Positions 42,978 to 52,822 of a stretch of DNA of 64,000 nt are shown here, in pieces; position 1 is the first letter of the stretch, and each line of letters starts with the position of its first letter. The notes beneath the pieces are model-generated. The model was not told where the DNA came from. It searched no databases and saw nothing but the letters and a program-made list of their open reading frames with translations. The position numbers and the translations under genes were made by a program. Source of the DNA: JBFGFX01 sp965232455 (GTDB taxonomy: Bacteria > Pseudomonadota > Gammaproteobacteria > Steroidobacterales > Woeseiaceae). Location of the stretch: positions 372,001-436,000 of the forward strand of contig OZ246981.1 in assembly GCA_965232455.1 (NCBI GenBank), in the 5' to 3' direction.

Positions 42978-45158
42978 ATGAAACTACAGCAGGTCCAACG
43001 ATTTGCGTGCATGGCGCTTTGCACGCTCCTGATATCCTGCGGCGGCGACTCCGGCGGCGTTTCCGGCGACGATAACCCGGCGGCGATCAGTTATCCGGAA
43101 ACGCTCATGGTGGATCATGTCGACAACTATCACGGCACTGAAGTAGCGGATCCTTACCGGTGGCTCGAGGACGACGTTCGTGAAAGCGACGACGTCAAGA
43201 ACTGGGTAGACGCGCAGAACGAGGTTACTTTCGCTTACCTCGGGACTATCGAAGAACGCGAAGTCATCGAAAAGCGCATGACCGAACTTTGGGATTACGA
43301 ACGTTACTATCTGCCACGCAAAGCCGGCGGCCGCTATTTTTTCGAGTACAACGACGGCTTGCAGAATCAAGAGGTCATTTATACGCAAACGAGCCTCGAC
43401 GCCGAGCCTGCGCTCCTGATCGACCCGAACGGGTGGTCGGAAGACGGCACTGTCGCGCTCGCCGCGTTTTATCCGAGCCCCGATGGCAGTCACGTCGCCT
43501 ACCTGATTCAGGACGGGGGCTCCGATTGGCGCGTTGCGAAGGTATTGGACGTCGAGACCGGCGAGGAACTGGACGATCATCTGGAGTGGTTGAAGTTCAC
43601 CAACCTCGACTGGGCCAGCGACGGCTCCGGGTTCTACTACAGCCGCTATCCCGCCACGAGCGCCGAAGAGAAGTATCAGTCGCTGAACAAGAACATGACG
43701 GTCTACTTTCACCGTCTGGGCAGCTCGCAGGAAGAGGACCAGGTCGTTTATGCAAGACCCGATCATCCCGACTGGGGTCCCCGTGCTCAAGTCACGGACG
43801 ACGGTGCGCACCTGGTGATTTCGATCTCCATCGGCACCGACGATCGGTATCAGATCGTTTACCAGGACCTCACCGATCCGGATAGCAGGCCCGAAACGAT
43901 GATCGAAGGCTTCGACTACGACTACACGTTGATCGGCAGCGTCGGGGACGAGCTGTATTTCCGGACCAACGACGGCGCGCCGAGAAATCGGCTGATCACC
44001 ATCGACGCGCGTAATCCCGAGCCGGAAAACTGGCGCGAGGTCATCCCTGAGGCGGAAGACGTTCTGGACGATGCAACCCTGGTCGGCGGTCACGTGATCG
44101 CGCAGTACATGCAGGATGCGTGGTCGGTCGTGAAGATTTTCGATCTGGAGGGAAATGTCACCGGCGCTGTGGATTTACCCGGCATTGGCACCGCCATCGG
44201 GTTTGACGGAAAGGCCGACGATCCGGAGACGTTCTTCAGCTACACGAGCTTCAATTCTCCAAGCACCGTGAACCGGCTTGACGTGAGCACCGGTGAGGTG
44301 ACGGTGTTTAAAAAGCCCGAGGTGGCGTTCGACCCGGAGGACTACGTTGTTGAGCAGGTTTTCTACGCGTCGAAAGACGGTACCCGGGTGCCGATGTTCA
44401 TTTCGCATCGAAAGGACGTGGCGCCCGACGGCCAGCGTCCCACCCTGTTGTATGCCTACGGCGGCTTCAATATCTCACTGCAGCCTTCGTTTTCGGTGAC
44501 GCGGCTCGCGTGGATGGAGATGGGTGGCGTTTATGCGGTTGCTAATCTCCGTGGCGGCGGTGAATACGGCGCGGAATGGCACAAAGCGGGCACCAAGCTG
44601 CAAAAGCAGAACGTCTTCGACGACTTCATCGCGGCCGGCGAATACCTGATCGAAAACAATTACACGAACTCGGATAAACTGGCCATCTTCGGCGGTAGCA
44701 ACGGCGGCCTGCTGGTCGGCGCGGTAACCAACCAGCGGCCGGAGCTCTTCGGCGCGGCAATTCCCGCGGTTGGCGTGATGGATATGCTGCGGTTTCACCG
44801 TTTCACGGCGGGCCGGTTCTGGACCGACGACTACGGCTCGGCCGATGATCCCGAGGAGTTCGAGGCGCTTTACGCGTATTCGCCGTATCACAACGTCAAG
44901 AAGGGAACGGACTATCCGGCGATCCTCGTAACGACGGCCGACACGGATGACCGCGTGGTGCCTAGCCACAGCTTCAAATACGCTGCGGCGATTCAGGAAG
45001 CGCAGGGCGGCGATGCGCCCGTACTGATCCGAATCGAGACGCGCGCGGGACATGGCGCCGGCGTGCCAACGGATAAAGTCATCGAAGACTACGCGGATCG
45101 CTGGGCGTTTCTGGTGCGAAATCTCGACATGAGACTGCCCGAGGGGTACGGCGAATAA
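42978..45158 (+). CDS. Prolyl oligopeptidase (S9A), lipoprotein
   Basis: 726 residues with a lipobox LISC (~20) and AAGGA ahead of the ATG. A beta-propeller (~100-450) leads to an alpha/beta hydrolase domain with nucleophile Ser574 in FGGSNGGLL, Asp in TADTDDRVVP and His in RAGHGAG. It cleaves short peptides after proline and, as a lipoprotein, acts in the periplasm. Length is normal for the family. Confidence 0.94.
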   Translation: MKLQQVQRFACMALCTLLISCGGDSGGVSGDDNPAAISYPETLMVDHVDNYHGTEVADPYRWLEDDVRESDDVKNWVDAQNEVTFAYLGTIEEREVIEKRMTELWDYERYYLPRKAGGRYFFEYNDGLQNQEVIYTQTSLDAEPALLIDPNGWSEDGTVALAAFYPSPDGSHVAYLIQDGGSDWRVAKVLDVETGEELDDHLEWLKFTNLDWASDGSGFYYSRYPATSAEEKYQSLNKNMTVYFHRLGSSQEEDQVVYARPDHPDWGPRAQVTDDGAHLVISISIGTDDRYQIVYQDLTDPDSRPETMIEGFDYDYTLIGSVGDELYFRTNDGAPRNRLITIDARNPEPENWREVIPEAEDVLDDATLVGGHVIAQYMQDAWSVVKIFDLEGNVTGAVDLPGIGTAIGFDGKADDPETFFSYTSFNSPSTVNRLDVSTGEVTVFKKPEVAFDPEDYVVEQVFYASKDGTRVPMFISHRKDVAPDGQRPTLLYAYGGFNISLQPSFSVTRLAWMEMGGVYAVANLRGGGEYGAEWHKAGTKLQKQNVFDDFIAAGEYLIENNYTNSDKLAIFGGSNGGLLVGAVTNQRPELFGAAIPAVGVMDMLRFHRFTAGRFWTDDYGSADDPEEFEALYAYSPYHNVKKGTDYPAILVTTADTDDRVVPSHSFKYAAAIQEAQGGDAPVLIRIETRAGHGAGVPTDKVIEDYADRWAFLVRNLDMRLPEGYGE

Positions 45159-45170
45159 CCGTTCTCTGCC

Positions 45171-45198
45171 GTCGGAGCCCGTCAGGACGGGCTCCGAC
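45171..45198 (+). repeat. Perfect hairpin, REP-like and terminator-like
   Basis: GTCGGAGCCCGT, loop CAGG, ACGGGCTCCGAC: a perfect 12-bp stem 12 bases after the oligopeptidase stop. Its core GGAGC(C/T)CGTC resembles the elements at 6393 and 15973. With no T run, it may stabilise or end the transcript. Confidence 0.55.
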
Positions 45199-45335
45199 AG
45201 GGTGAACCGCCCGCCGGTCGCTAGTCTATCGGCGGTCGCGGTCCGGTATTCGGGCGGGAGTTTGCGTTTGTCGCAAAACCGTCGCTGTCGGTCGGGTAAG
45301 ATGCGCAGGCTTGGCTCGTGGGAGTGAGGATCGTA

Positions 45336-46340
45336 ATGCGTTCAATGGCAGCTACACGCAGTTTGCCGCTGCGTTTGAATCTGTTGCTGCCCGTGGTTTT
45401 CGTCGCGCCCGCGTCGGCTGACGTGTTACACAATCACGACAATGGGCCGCTGATCGGGATATTCGGGCTGCCCGACAGCACCGAGGGAGCGCAGCTACTC
45501 GATGTGCGGTCCAGCGCCGTTGACGTTCTGCTGCTGACGTCGAGTCATTCCATCGCCGAAGCCAGCGCCGACGAGATCTTTATTCTCGATGGTGAGACGA
45601 CGCGATTCGAGCTGTCCTATCGTTACGGAGTCAGTTCCAATCTCGAACTCGGCTTGGAACTGCCTTTCGTGTGGCATCAGTCCGGCGGTCTCGATTCGGT
45701 CATCGACCGGTGGCACGACTGGTTCGGTTTTCCGGACGGCGCCCGTAACGACAGACCACGGGATCTGCTCGAGTTTCAGTACCGGGACGCGTCGGGCGAG
45801 CTGCTCAACATCGACGAAAACTCGAACGGTCTTGGTGACGTTCGTTTGTTCGGCGGGCTGCGTCTGACCGAAAGCACCCGGCACAGCACCGCGCTCAGGT
45901 TTGGTGTGAAGCTGCCAACCGGTTCGAGCGCGGAATTGCACGGCAGCGGCGGCACGGACGTGAGCCTGGGGCTGGCGGGCGACGTCGGGTCGCTGTGGGG
46001 CAGTGAAAAACTTAGCGGGTTCTACCGGCTTCACCTCGTCTATGTCGATGAGCCGAAATGGCTGGCCGACCGTTACGAGGAGCTCGTTGGTCAGGTTGCC
46101 GGCGGTTTGGCGTACCAGGTGACCGAGAACGTCGGCCTCAACGTCCAGGGGACCGTTCGCAGTCCCACGTATTCGGCGAGCGTCGATGGACTGGGCGATC
46201 CCTCGGTGCAAGTCACGTTCGGGGGCAGCTTCAGGCTGTCCGACCGGTTCCAGCTCGTGTTGGCGGTGGGCGAGGACATCAAGGTTGGTTCCGCGCCGGA
46301 CGTGTCGTTTCAGCTCGCGTTGCGTTTCCGGCCTCGTTAG
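45336..46340 (+). CDS. DUF3187 family outer-membrane protein
   Basis: 334 residues from ATG 45336, with GAGGA close ahead; GTG 45318 is an alternative start. A signal peptide ends at PASADV (~27). The conserved NGPLIGIFGLPD start, YGVSSNLELGLELPF and many alternating beta strands ending in ALRFRPR describe a DUF3187 barrel-like protein of unknown function. No partner genes are evident. Confidence 0.82.
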   Translation: MRSMAATRSLPLRLNLLLPVVFVAPASADVLHNHDNGPLIGIFGLPDSTEGAQLLDVRSSAVDVLLLTSSHSIAEASADEIFILDGETTRFELSYRYGVSSNLELGLELPFVWHQSGGLDSVIDRWHDWFGFPDGARNDRPRDLLEFQYRDASGELLNIDENSNGLGDVRLFGGLRLTESTRHSTALRFGVKLPTGSSAELHGSGGTDVSLGLAGDVGSLWGSEKLSGFYRLHLVYVDEPKWLADRYEELVGQVAGGLAYQVTENVGLNVQGTVRSPTYSASVDGLGDPSVQVTFGGSFRLSDRFQLVLAVGEDIKVGSAPDVSFQLALRFRPR

Positions 46341-46494
46341 CGTTGCTTCAAGCGACCCGCGGGCCGTCCCTGGCGCGTTAAATCAAGTTCGGTCCGACTC
46401 GTTTTTCGGACTGTCTCCCCTTTGCGACACTGTGGAAATAACCTATAGCGTGCCGATTGACAGGTTTCTGTGATTGGGATAATTTGTCTCAATT

Positions 46495-47316
46495 ATGGAA
46501 GACATCAAAAACAACGCTCTGAACGCTTTTCGCCTTTTGTTCCGGCCGATCGCCCGTATTCTGCTGCGTGCAGGAGTTGCGTGGCGGGACGTGGCCGAGG
46601 TTGGTAAAGCGACCTACGTCGAGGTGGCCAGCGAGGAATTCGGAATTCGCGGACGACCGACGAACGTGTCCCGCGTCGCGATTCTCACGGGTTTTACCCG
46701 CCGTGAGGTCAGGCGCCTGCGAGGCTTGCTGGAGCAGGCGGACCCGAGCGTTTTTGGCCGCATGAATTACGCGACCCGGGTGCTGTCGGGTTGGTTTCAA
46801 GACGAAAACTACGTCGGCGCCGACGGCGCTCCGCTGCCGCTGGCGGCCTCCGGGCACAACCCGTCGTTCGAGTCGCTTTGCGACCTGTACAGCGGCGACG
46901 TCCCGGCAACGACGATGCTCAAGGAATTGAAACACGTTGGGGCGGTCGAGGAGCGCGACGATGGGTGCCTGGTCGCCAAATCGCGCTATTACATGCCCGT
47001 ATTGATGGATCCGGAGCAGATGCTGCGTTCCGGCAGCGTTCTCGCCGACGTCGGCGACACGGTGGCTTACAACCTGCACCGCGGAGAGGACGACCCGAGC
47101 CGTTTCGAGCGGCGCGCGACAAACACACGAATTGCCGAACAGTCAGTACCGGAGTTTCGGCGATTTCTGGAACAGGAGGGCCAGGCGTTTCTGGAAAAGG
47201 TCGACGCCTGGTTGACGAAGCACGAACGAGGTGAGGGAGAAACATCGGCCAGTGTGCGCCTGGGACTAGGCGCCTACTGGATTCAAGAGAATATGGATAC
47301 GAGGGAAGAGCAATGA
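46495..47316 (+). CDS. DUF6502 family protein
   Basis: 273 residues, no signal peptide. It starts with NAFRLLFRPIARILLRAGVAW and has a helix-turn-helix-like central part (NVSRVAILTGFTRREVRRLR), matching DUF6502. Function unknown; a DNA-binding regulator is possible. Its stop overlaps the ATG of the DUF5666 lipoprotein gene by 4 bases, suggesting a functional pair. Confidence 0.8.
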   Translation: MEDIKNNALNAFRLLFRPIARILLRAGVAWRDVAEVGKATYVEVASEEFGIRGRPTNVSRVAILTGFTRREVRRLRGLLEQADPSVFGRMNYATRVLSGWFQDENYVGADGAPLPLAASGHNPSFESLCDLYSGDVPATTMLKELKHVGAVEERDDGCLVAKSRYYMPVLMDPEQMLRSGSVLADVGDTVAYNLHRGEDDPSRFERRATNTRIAEQSVPEFRRFLEQEGQAFLEKVDAWLTKHERGEGETSASVRLGLGAYWIQENMDTREEQ

Positions 47317-48740
47317 AACCGAGTAAGTGTTTGCTGGTGTTCGGCACCGCATTTGTCGTCGCCTGTGGGGGCGGCGGCAATCAGGTGGCGGGTATCGACG
47401 GTGGCGGCAGTCCGGCGCCGGTCGCCTCCAGCGTTGTGTCACAGGGTACGATTACGGGCTTCGGCAGTATCGTCGTTAACGGTGTCCGCTACGACACCAG
47501 TAGCGCGACAATTACGATTGACGACGAGCCCGGCGTGGAAAGCGATCTTGCCGTCGGCCAGATTGTCGTCGTCAAAGGCACCATTAGCGATGACGGTACA
47601 ACCGGCACCGCCGACAGCGTCGATTTCGATGACGCGGTCGAGGGACCGATCGAATCGATCGATCTTGCCGCCGACAGCATGGTGGTTCTCGGTCAGACCG
47701 TACGGGTCGACGGTGACACGGTCTATGAGGACGATATCGATCCTTCGTCGCTCGAAGGCCTGAACGTCGGCGATATTGTCGAAATTTCCGGCAATATCGA
47801 CGCGAACGGCGACATTGTTGCGACCTATGTCGAGCTCGAGGACCCCGGGTCCGACTTCGAGGTCACCGGGTTCGTGATGAACCTCGACGCCGGTGCGTTC
47901 ACCTTCGAGATAAACAATCTTGTTGTCGACTACAGCGCGGCTTCGCTGGACGATTTTCCGAACGGCGGTCCGGAAAACGGCCAACTCGTCGAGGCTGAAG
48001 GCAGCCTTGGCGGCGGCGGCGAACTGGTCGCCACCGAGCTTGAGTTCGAGGGCAACGATCTGGATCTGGACGACGGTGACGAAGTCGAGATAGAGGGATT
48101 CATTACCCGCTTCAATTCCGCAGCCGACTTCGACGTAAACGGTATTCCGGTAACGACGAACGCGTCAACGGAGTTCGAGAACGGCAGCAGCGCAAACCTC
48201 GCGCTGAACGTCAAGGTAGAGGTTGACGGTGAAGTAAACGCGGCGGGCATCCTGGTTGCGGACGAAGTCGAGTTCGAGGAGGAGGGAGTTCTCCGTGTCG
48301 CCGGGCTGGTCGAGGACGTGCAGGCCGACCGTCTGACGGTTCTCGGCATTGAGATCACCGTGAACGTGCAAACGGAGTTCGATGACGAGAGCGCGATGGA
48401 CGTGCAGAACTTCGATCTCAGCGACGTCAACGTCGGCGACTACGTCGAAGTCCGCGGATTCGACAGTGCGGGCACGATCGTCGCCACGCGCGTTGAGCGG
48501 GACGATGACGAAGGCGAGGTATCGCTCCGCGGTTTTGTCGAGGCGGTCGCCGATCCGCAATTCACGATTCTGGGAGTGACGATACTGACCAATGCCGGCA
48601 CGGAGTTCGAGGACGACGATACGACGCTGACTGCCGACGAGTTTTTTAATCAGGCGATGGGCAGGCTGGTGGAAGCCGAGGGCGTCTTGCAGAACGACGT
48701 CATCGTCGCGGACGAGGTCGAATTCGAGGACGACGACTAG
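47313..48740 (+). CDS. DUF5666 repeat lipoprotein
   Basis: 475 residues, very acidic, with a lipobox VVAC (~18). The mature protein is built of about six repeats of ~65 residues of OB-like beta structure, each with a GxxxVVNG/TxFE(D/N)G pattern followed by VGDxVEVxG and VATxVExxD. This is DUF5666, of unknown function. It is probably displayed on the outer membrane. A 16-bp perfect hairpin follows the stop. Confidence 0.85.
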   Translation: MKPSKCLLVFGTAFVVACGGGGNQVAGIDGGGSPAPVASSVVSQGTITGFGSIVVNGVRYDTSSATITIDDEPGVESDLAVGQIVVVKGTISDDGTTGTADSVDFDDAVEGPIESIDLAADSMVVLGQTVRVDGDTVYEDDIDPSSLEGLNVGDIVEISGNIDANGDIVATYVELEDPGSDFEVTGFVMNLDAGAFTFEINNLVVDYSAASLDDFPNGGPENGQLVEAEGSLGGGGELVATELEFEGNDLDLDDGDEVEIEGFITRFNSAADFDVNGIPVTTNASTEFENGSSANLALNVKVEVDGEVNAAGILVADEVEFEEEGVLRVAGLVEDVQADRLTVLGIEITVNVQTEFDDESAMDVQNFDLSDVNVGDYVEVRGFDSAGTIVATRVERDDDEGEVSLRGFVEAVADPQFTILGVTILTNAGTEFEDDDTTLTADEFFNQAMGRLVEAEGVLQNDVIVADEVEFEDDD

Positions 48741-48763
48741 AGTACGAGGGTTGGTAGCAAGAT

Positions 48764-48799
48764 CCGCGATTGGGGCGGCCAGCGCCGCCCCAATCGCGG
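48764..48799 (+). terminator. Long perfect hairpin after DUF5666 gene
   Basis: CCGCGATTGGGGCGGC pairs with GCCGCCCCAATCGCGG, 16 bp without a mismatch, loop CAGC. No run of T follows directly, so it may be a Rho-assisted or mRNA-protecting structure. Confidence 0.6.
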
Positions 48800-48911
48800 C
48801 AAATGGGGAGAGTTTGGTCTGGCCTCATCAATTCCGGTGAGGTTGGTTTGGAAAGCTTATCGAAACCCGAGCGGAACGACGGTTTTGAGCGATCTATAAG
48901 GAGATTCAACG

Positions 48912-49826
48912 ATGAACGGTAAACCGAACATCACCCTGATCGGTATGGGTTTCATCCTGTCGGCGACAGCCATGGCGGATGACGTGCACTGCCCGCCGAA
49001 TCTCGGCGCGGTCGAAATCGACGGCAACGTGCTGATCGCGGCGCCGTGCCGACTAGACGGCACGACCGTCAAAGGTTCCGTCGAGCTGTTTGCGGGCGGT
49101 TCACTCGTTGCAGTCGACGCAACAATCATCGGAAACATCCAGGCGACCGCGGCCGACTTCGTCGACGTCGACCGCAGCGACGTTGAAGGCAGCGTTCAGC
49201 TCGACGACATGGTCGGCACGGCGAATAGCATTAGAAACAGCACCATTATCGGCAGCGTGCAACAGACGGGAAGCCTGTCCGCGCTCGAGGTGATCGATAA
49301 CGTCATCGGAGCCGACGTACAGGTATTCGGCAACGCGGCGGCGGTAACGGTCGACGACAACCATATCGAGGGAAGCGTTCAACTGGAAGACGTCGTGGGT
49401 GGCGCATCGGCAGTTACGAACAGCTTTGTAAACGGCGGTATTCAGCTGTCGAGTAACGGGTCCGGTTTCAACGTGAGCGACAATACGGTCGGCGCCGACC
49501 TGCAGGCCTTCAGCAACACCGGCGGTCTGAGCATCGAAAACAACGTCGTCGACGGCAATCTTCAGTGTAAGGAAAACGACCCCGCGCCCGTCGGGGGAAA
49601 CAACCAGGTCTCGGGCAACAAGGAAGATCAGTGCGAAAACCTGGTGCCGGGCGCGAGTGGCAATGTAAGCGCGCAGGGCGCCGACTCGGGCGCTCCGGCG
49701 CCGAGCTCGAATGCCGGCAGCGGCGGCGGGTCCGGAGGCGGCGCTCTGGGACCGCTTGCGGCGGCACTCGTCTTGCTGCTGACGATTGGGCGCGTCAGAC
49801 GCTCCATGACGGTAAGGAAAAAATAA
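48912..49826 (+). CDS. Solenoid protein with GlyGly-CTERM sorting signal
   Basis: 304 residues, AAGGAGA before the ATG. Signal peptide ends at AMADDV (~22). The body consists of about seven ~22-residue repeats with GSVQLDD, GSVQQTG, ADVQVFGN, GSVQLED, GGIQLSSN, ADLQAFSN and GNLQCKEN, which should wind into a right-handed beta-helix. The end GSGGGSGGGALGP, a hydrophobic helix and RRSMTVRKK is a GlyGly-CTERM signal, cut by a rhombosortase in gammaproteobacteria that display or secrete proteins via type II secretion. The function is not known. Confidence 0.8.
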   Translation: MNGKPNITLIGMGFILSATAMADDVHCPPNLGAVEIDGNVLIAAPCRLDGTTVKGSVELFAGGSLVAVDATIIGNIQATAADFVDVDRSDVEGSVQLDDMVGTANSIRNSTIIGSVQQTGSLSALEVIDNVIGADVQVFGNAAAVTVDDNHIEGSVQLEDVVGGASAVTNSFVNGGIQLSSNGSGFNVSDNTVGADLQAFSNTGGLSIENNVVDGNLQCKENDPAPVGGNNQVSGNKEDQCENLVPGASGNVSAQGADSGAPAPSSNAGSGGGSGGGALGPLAAALVLLLTIGRVRRSMTVRKK

Positions 49827-49882
49827 CGATAGGGGAAAGGCAACCTCGCGAGTTCAAGCGACTCCGACCGTAAGGCCTAAGG

Positions 49883-49917
49883 CCGGGCTCCGCGCGATGC
49901 GGGCCCGGTTTCTTTTT
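49883..49917 (+). terminator. Rho-independent terminator
   Basis: CCGGGC-T-CCGC, loop GCGAT, GCGG-GCCCGG (one bulged T), then TTTCTTTTT. It ends the transcript of the GlyGly-CTERM gene. Confidence 0.88.
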
Positions 49918-49985
49918 GCGCCACTTGCAGTGTTTATGCCAGTCGCGACACAATCGCAGGACTGTATCCTGCGTGGTGATGCGTT

Positions 49986-52319
49986 ATGTCCCGAGCTTTC
50001 GTTTCTTCTGTCAAATTCGGTGTGATCTGCATTGCGGGTCTGACGGTGGTTGCCTGCGGCGATCAAGCTGCTCAGCCGATGCGGTCGTCCCTGCCCGCCG
50101 GTGCGATGTTGACACTCGAGGACATCTTCGACGAGAAGGCGTACGAGCCGGAGGAACCCGGCAGGATCAAATGGCTTGCCGACGGCAGCGGCTATACGAC
50201 CTTGGAGACGAATCCGGCCTATGAGGATGCGGAACCGGAAAAAGACGAAGACGGCGAGGAGATCAAGGCGCCGGAGGACATCGTACTGTACGACCCGGAA
50301 ACGCTAGAACGCTCCGTCCTCGTCACGATCGATCAGCTGACGCCGGACGGCGCGGATCGTGCGCTGGTCGTCGACGACTACTCCTGGTCGGAAGGCCGGG
50401 AGAGGCTGCTCATCTACACCAATAGCAAAAAAGTGTGGCGCGAAAAAAGCCGTGGAGACTATTGGGTGCTGGATATCGGAAGCGGTGCGCTTTTTCAACT
50501 CGGCGGTGACGATGCCGAGCCGAGCACGCTGATGTTTGCCAAGTTCTCGGAGGACGGCACGCGCGTCGCTTATGTCCGCGAGAACAACATCTTCGTGCAG
50601 GATCTCGACGACCGCAGTATCGAACAGCTTACGACGGACGCGTCTGGCGGCATCATCAACGGCGTAATGAGCTGGGCCTATGAAGAGGAGTTTCAGATCC
50701 GGGACGGGTTTCGCTGGAGCCCGGACGGGCGGCGCATAGCGTATTGGCAGTTCGATACGTCCGGGGTTCGCGATTTCCTGCTGATCAACAACACGGACGA
50801 ACTTTATCCGATGATTACACGCATCCCGTATCCGAAGGTTGGCGAGACTGTTTCGGCGGCGCGCGTCGGCGTGATCTCACTGGGTTCCAGCGCAACCGTC
50901 TGGGCGAAGCTGCCGGGTGATCCCCGCCAGATGTATGTCCCGCGAATGGATTGGGCGAACAACAGCAGCCAGATCATCGTCCAGCACCTGAACAGGAAGC
51001 AGGACACAAACACCGTTTATTATGCCGATGCCCGGACCGGTGACGTCGAACAGGTGTTAGTCGAACGGGAATTGCACTACATCGAAGACGTGGTTGACGT
51101 CACCTGGTTGCACGAAGCCGACGAATTTGCCTGGCAGAGCGAGCGCGGCGGGTGGCGCCACATTTATCGTATCTCCCGCGATGGAGAGTCGGCGATCGAC
51201 CTCACACCGGGAGATTTTGACGTCATCGAGGTCAGCCACATCGACGAAGCAACCGGGTGGCTCTATTTCATTGCCTCGCCCGAGCAGATGGAAAAGCGCT
51301 ACCTCTACCGCTCGCGTCTTGACGGCAGCGGGCAGATGGAGAAAGTGACGCCGGACGCGTTCGCGGGCACCAACGGCTACCAGATTTCGGATGACGGCCG
51401 CTGGGCGATACACACCCATTCGTCGTTCATGCAGCCGCCACAATACAGGTTGGTATCGCTGCCGGAACACGAGGTCAAACATGTGCTCGAGGAAAATCGG
51501 GACCTCATCGACAAACTTGCCGAACTCGAATTCGGCGAACATGAATTCTTCAGGGTGCAGGCGCGTGACGGTCTGGCGCTCGACGGATTCGTCATGCGTC
51601 CACCGGGCTTCGACCCCAGTCGCCTTTATCCGATCATCAACTACGTTTACGGCGAAGTTGCCGGTCAGACCGTGCGCGACAACTGGGGTGGCTCCCGGCA
51701 CCTGTGGCATCTGTTCATGACGCAGCGGGGCTTTGTCGTCGCGTCCGTCGACAATCGAGGCACCCGCGCACCGAGAGGCAGGGAATGGCGTAAGTCGGTT
51801 TACGGCGCAATCGGCGTGCTGGCGTCGCGGGATCAGTCGGACTCGCTGACCGCCATGATCGAGCGATGGCCGTACATCGATGACGGGCGGGTTGGAATCT
51901 GGGGGCATTCGGGCGGCGGATCGATGGCGCTCAACATGCTGTTCCGCTATCCCGGGCAGTATCACGCCGGGGTTTCGCGTGCACCCGTTACGGACCAGCG
52001 ATTGTACGATGCGATTTATCAGGAGCGGTATTCGGGGCTTTTGGAGGAGTACGAGGAAGGGTATCGGGAAGCGTCGCCGATTACCCATGCGCAGAACCTC
52101 GAGGGTGAGCTGCTGCTGATTCACGGAACCGGTGACGACAACGTGCACTATCAGGGCAGCGAACGCTTGATCAACGAGCTCGTGAAACACAACAAGCAGT
52201 TCGATTTCATGTCCTATCCGAATCGTTCGCACCGTATCAGCGAGGGGGAGGGTACCGAGCTGCACATGTATACGATGATGACGAGGCACTTCGAGGAACA
52301 CCTGTCCGGGGAACGTTGA
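49986..52319 (+). CDS. Dipeptidyl peptidase IV-like serine peptidase (S9B), lipoprotein
   Basis: 777 residues with lipobox VVAC (~24). The beta-propeller carries the substrate N-terminus-binding Glu pair in SWAYEEEF (~233-235), the mark of DPP-IV. The catalytic domain has Ser642 in WGHSGGGS, Asp in HGTGDDNVH and His in PNRSHR. It removes dipeptides from peptide N-termini in the periplasm. The usual GWSYGG nucleophile loop is changed to GHSGGG here. Confidence 0.93.
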   Translation: MSRAFVSSVKFGVICIAGLTVVACGDQAAQPMRSSLPAGAMLTLEDIFDEKAYEPEEPGRIKWLADGSGYTTLETNPAYEDAEPEKDEDGEEIKAPEDIVLYDPETLERSVLVTIDQLTPDGADRALVVDDYSWSEGRERLLIYTNSKKVWREKSRGDYWVLDIGSGALFQLGGDDAEPSTLMFAKFSEDGTRVAYVRENNIFVQDLDDRSIEQLTTDASGGIINGVMSWAYEEEFQIRDGFRWSPDGRRIAYWQFDTSGVRDFLLINNTDELYPMITRIPYPKVGETVSAARVGVISLGSSATVWAKLPGDPRQMYVPRMDWANNSSQIIVQHLNRKQDTNTVYYADARTGDVEQVLVERELHYIEDVVDVTWLHEADEFAWQSERGGWRHIYRISRDGESAIDLTPGDFDVIEVSHIDEATGWLYFIASPEQMEKRYLYRSRLDGSGQMEKVTPDAFAGTNGYQISDDGRWAIHTHSSFMQPPQYRLVSLPEHEVKHVLEENRDLIDKLAELEFGEHEFFRVQARDGLALDGFVMRPPGFDPSRLYPIINYVYGEVAGQTVRDNWGGSRHLWHLFMTQRGFVVASVDNRGTRAPRGREWRKSVYGAIGVLASRDQSDSLTAMIERWPYIDDGRVGIWGHSGGGSMALNMLFRYPGQYHAGVSRAPVTDQRLYDAIYQERYSGLLEEYEEGYREASPITHAQNLEGELLLIHGTGDDNVHYQGSERLINELVKHNKQFDFMSYPNRSHRISEGEGTELHMYTMMTRHFEEHLSGER

Positions 52320-52510
52320 CGCTTCGCTGATTGACCGGGACGTAACGTCCTGAGGACTCATTCGGCAGGTGCCAGCGGACATGCGTCGACGTCAGCGGGG
52401 ACTGAACGCACGGACCACGGTATGGCCGCTGAAGCATCGTCATGACGTTCGGGAACCGGCGTGTTCGGCATGTTTTGACCAACATGAGACCGTGCAAGAG
52501 GGACGGACAT

Positions 52511-52786
52511 ATGGGTGTTTATCGAGCAGGAACACCTCGCGGACCGATCGTCGCCGCTCCGGTAATTATTGCGTGGTCTGCCGTCGCTGCGCAGGAGAAT
52601 GACGCGCCGAACTCGAACACCGGCAGCCTGGCGATGACGGCGGAGCGACTCGGAGAACTGATCACAAACGCCGTATTGTCATTCGGCACGAGCTACTCAT
52701 CGGGTATGTTCATGTTCAATGGTGGTGATAGCGCCGAGATTGAGCAACAAAGGCTAATTGAGGAACTCAAGAAGCAAAAGACCTGA
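52511..52786 (+). CDS. Small exported protein, hypothetical
   Basis: 91 residues from ATG 52511 (GAGGGA 7 bases ahead). The first ~28 residues look like a signal peptide (VAAPVIIAWSAVAAQ). The mature part is short, with TSYSSGMFMFNGGD and a charged EEL helix. No family. An earlier in-frame ATG (52442) would spoil the signal peptide. Confidence 0.45.
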   Translation: MGVYRAGTPRGPIVAAPVIIAWSAVAAQENDAPNSNTGSLAMTAERLGELITNAVLSFGTSYSSGMFMFNGGDSAEIEQQRLIEELKKQKT

Positions 52787-52822
52787 CCGCGTCCGGTCCT
52801 CTTGTATCGTGCGCCGCCGATA

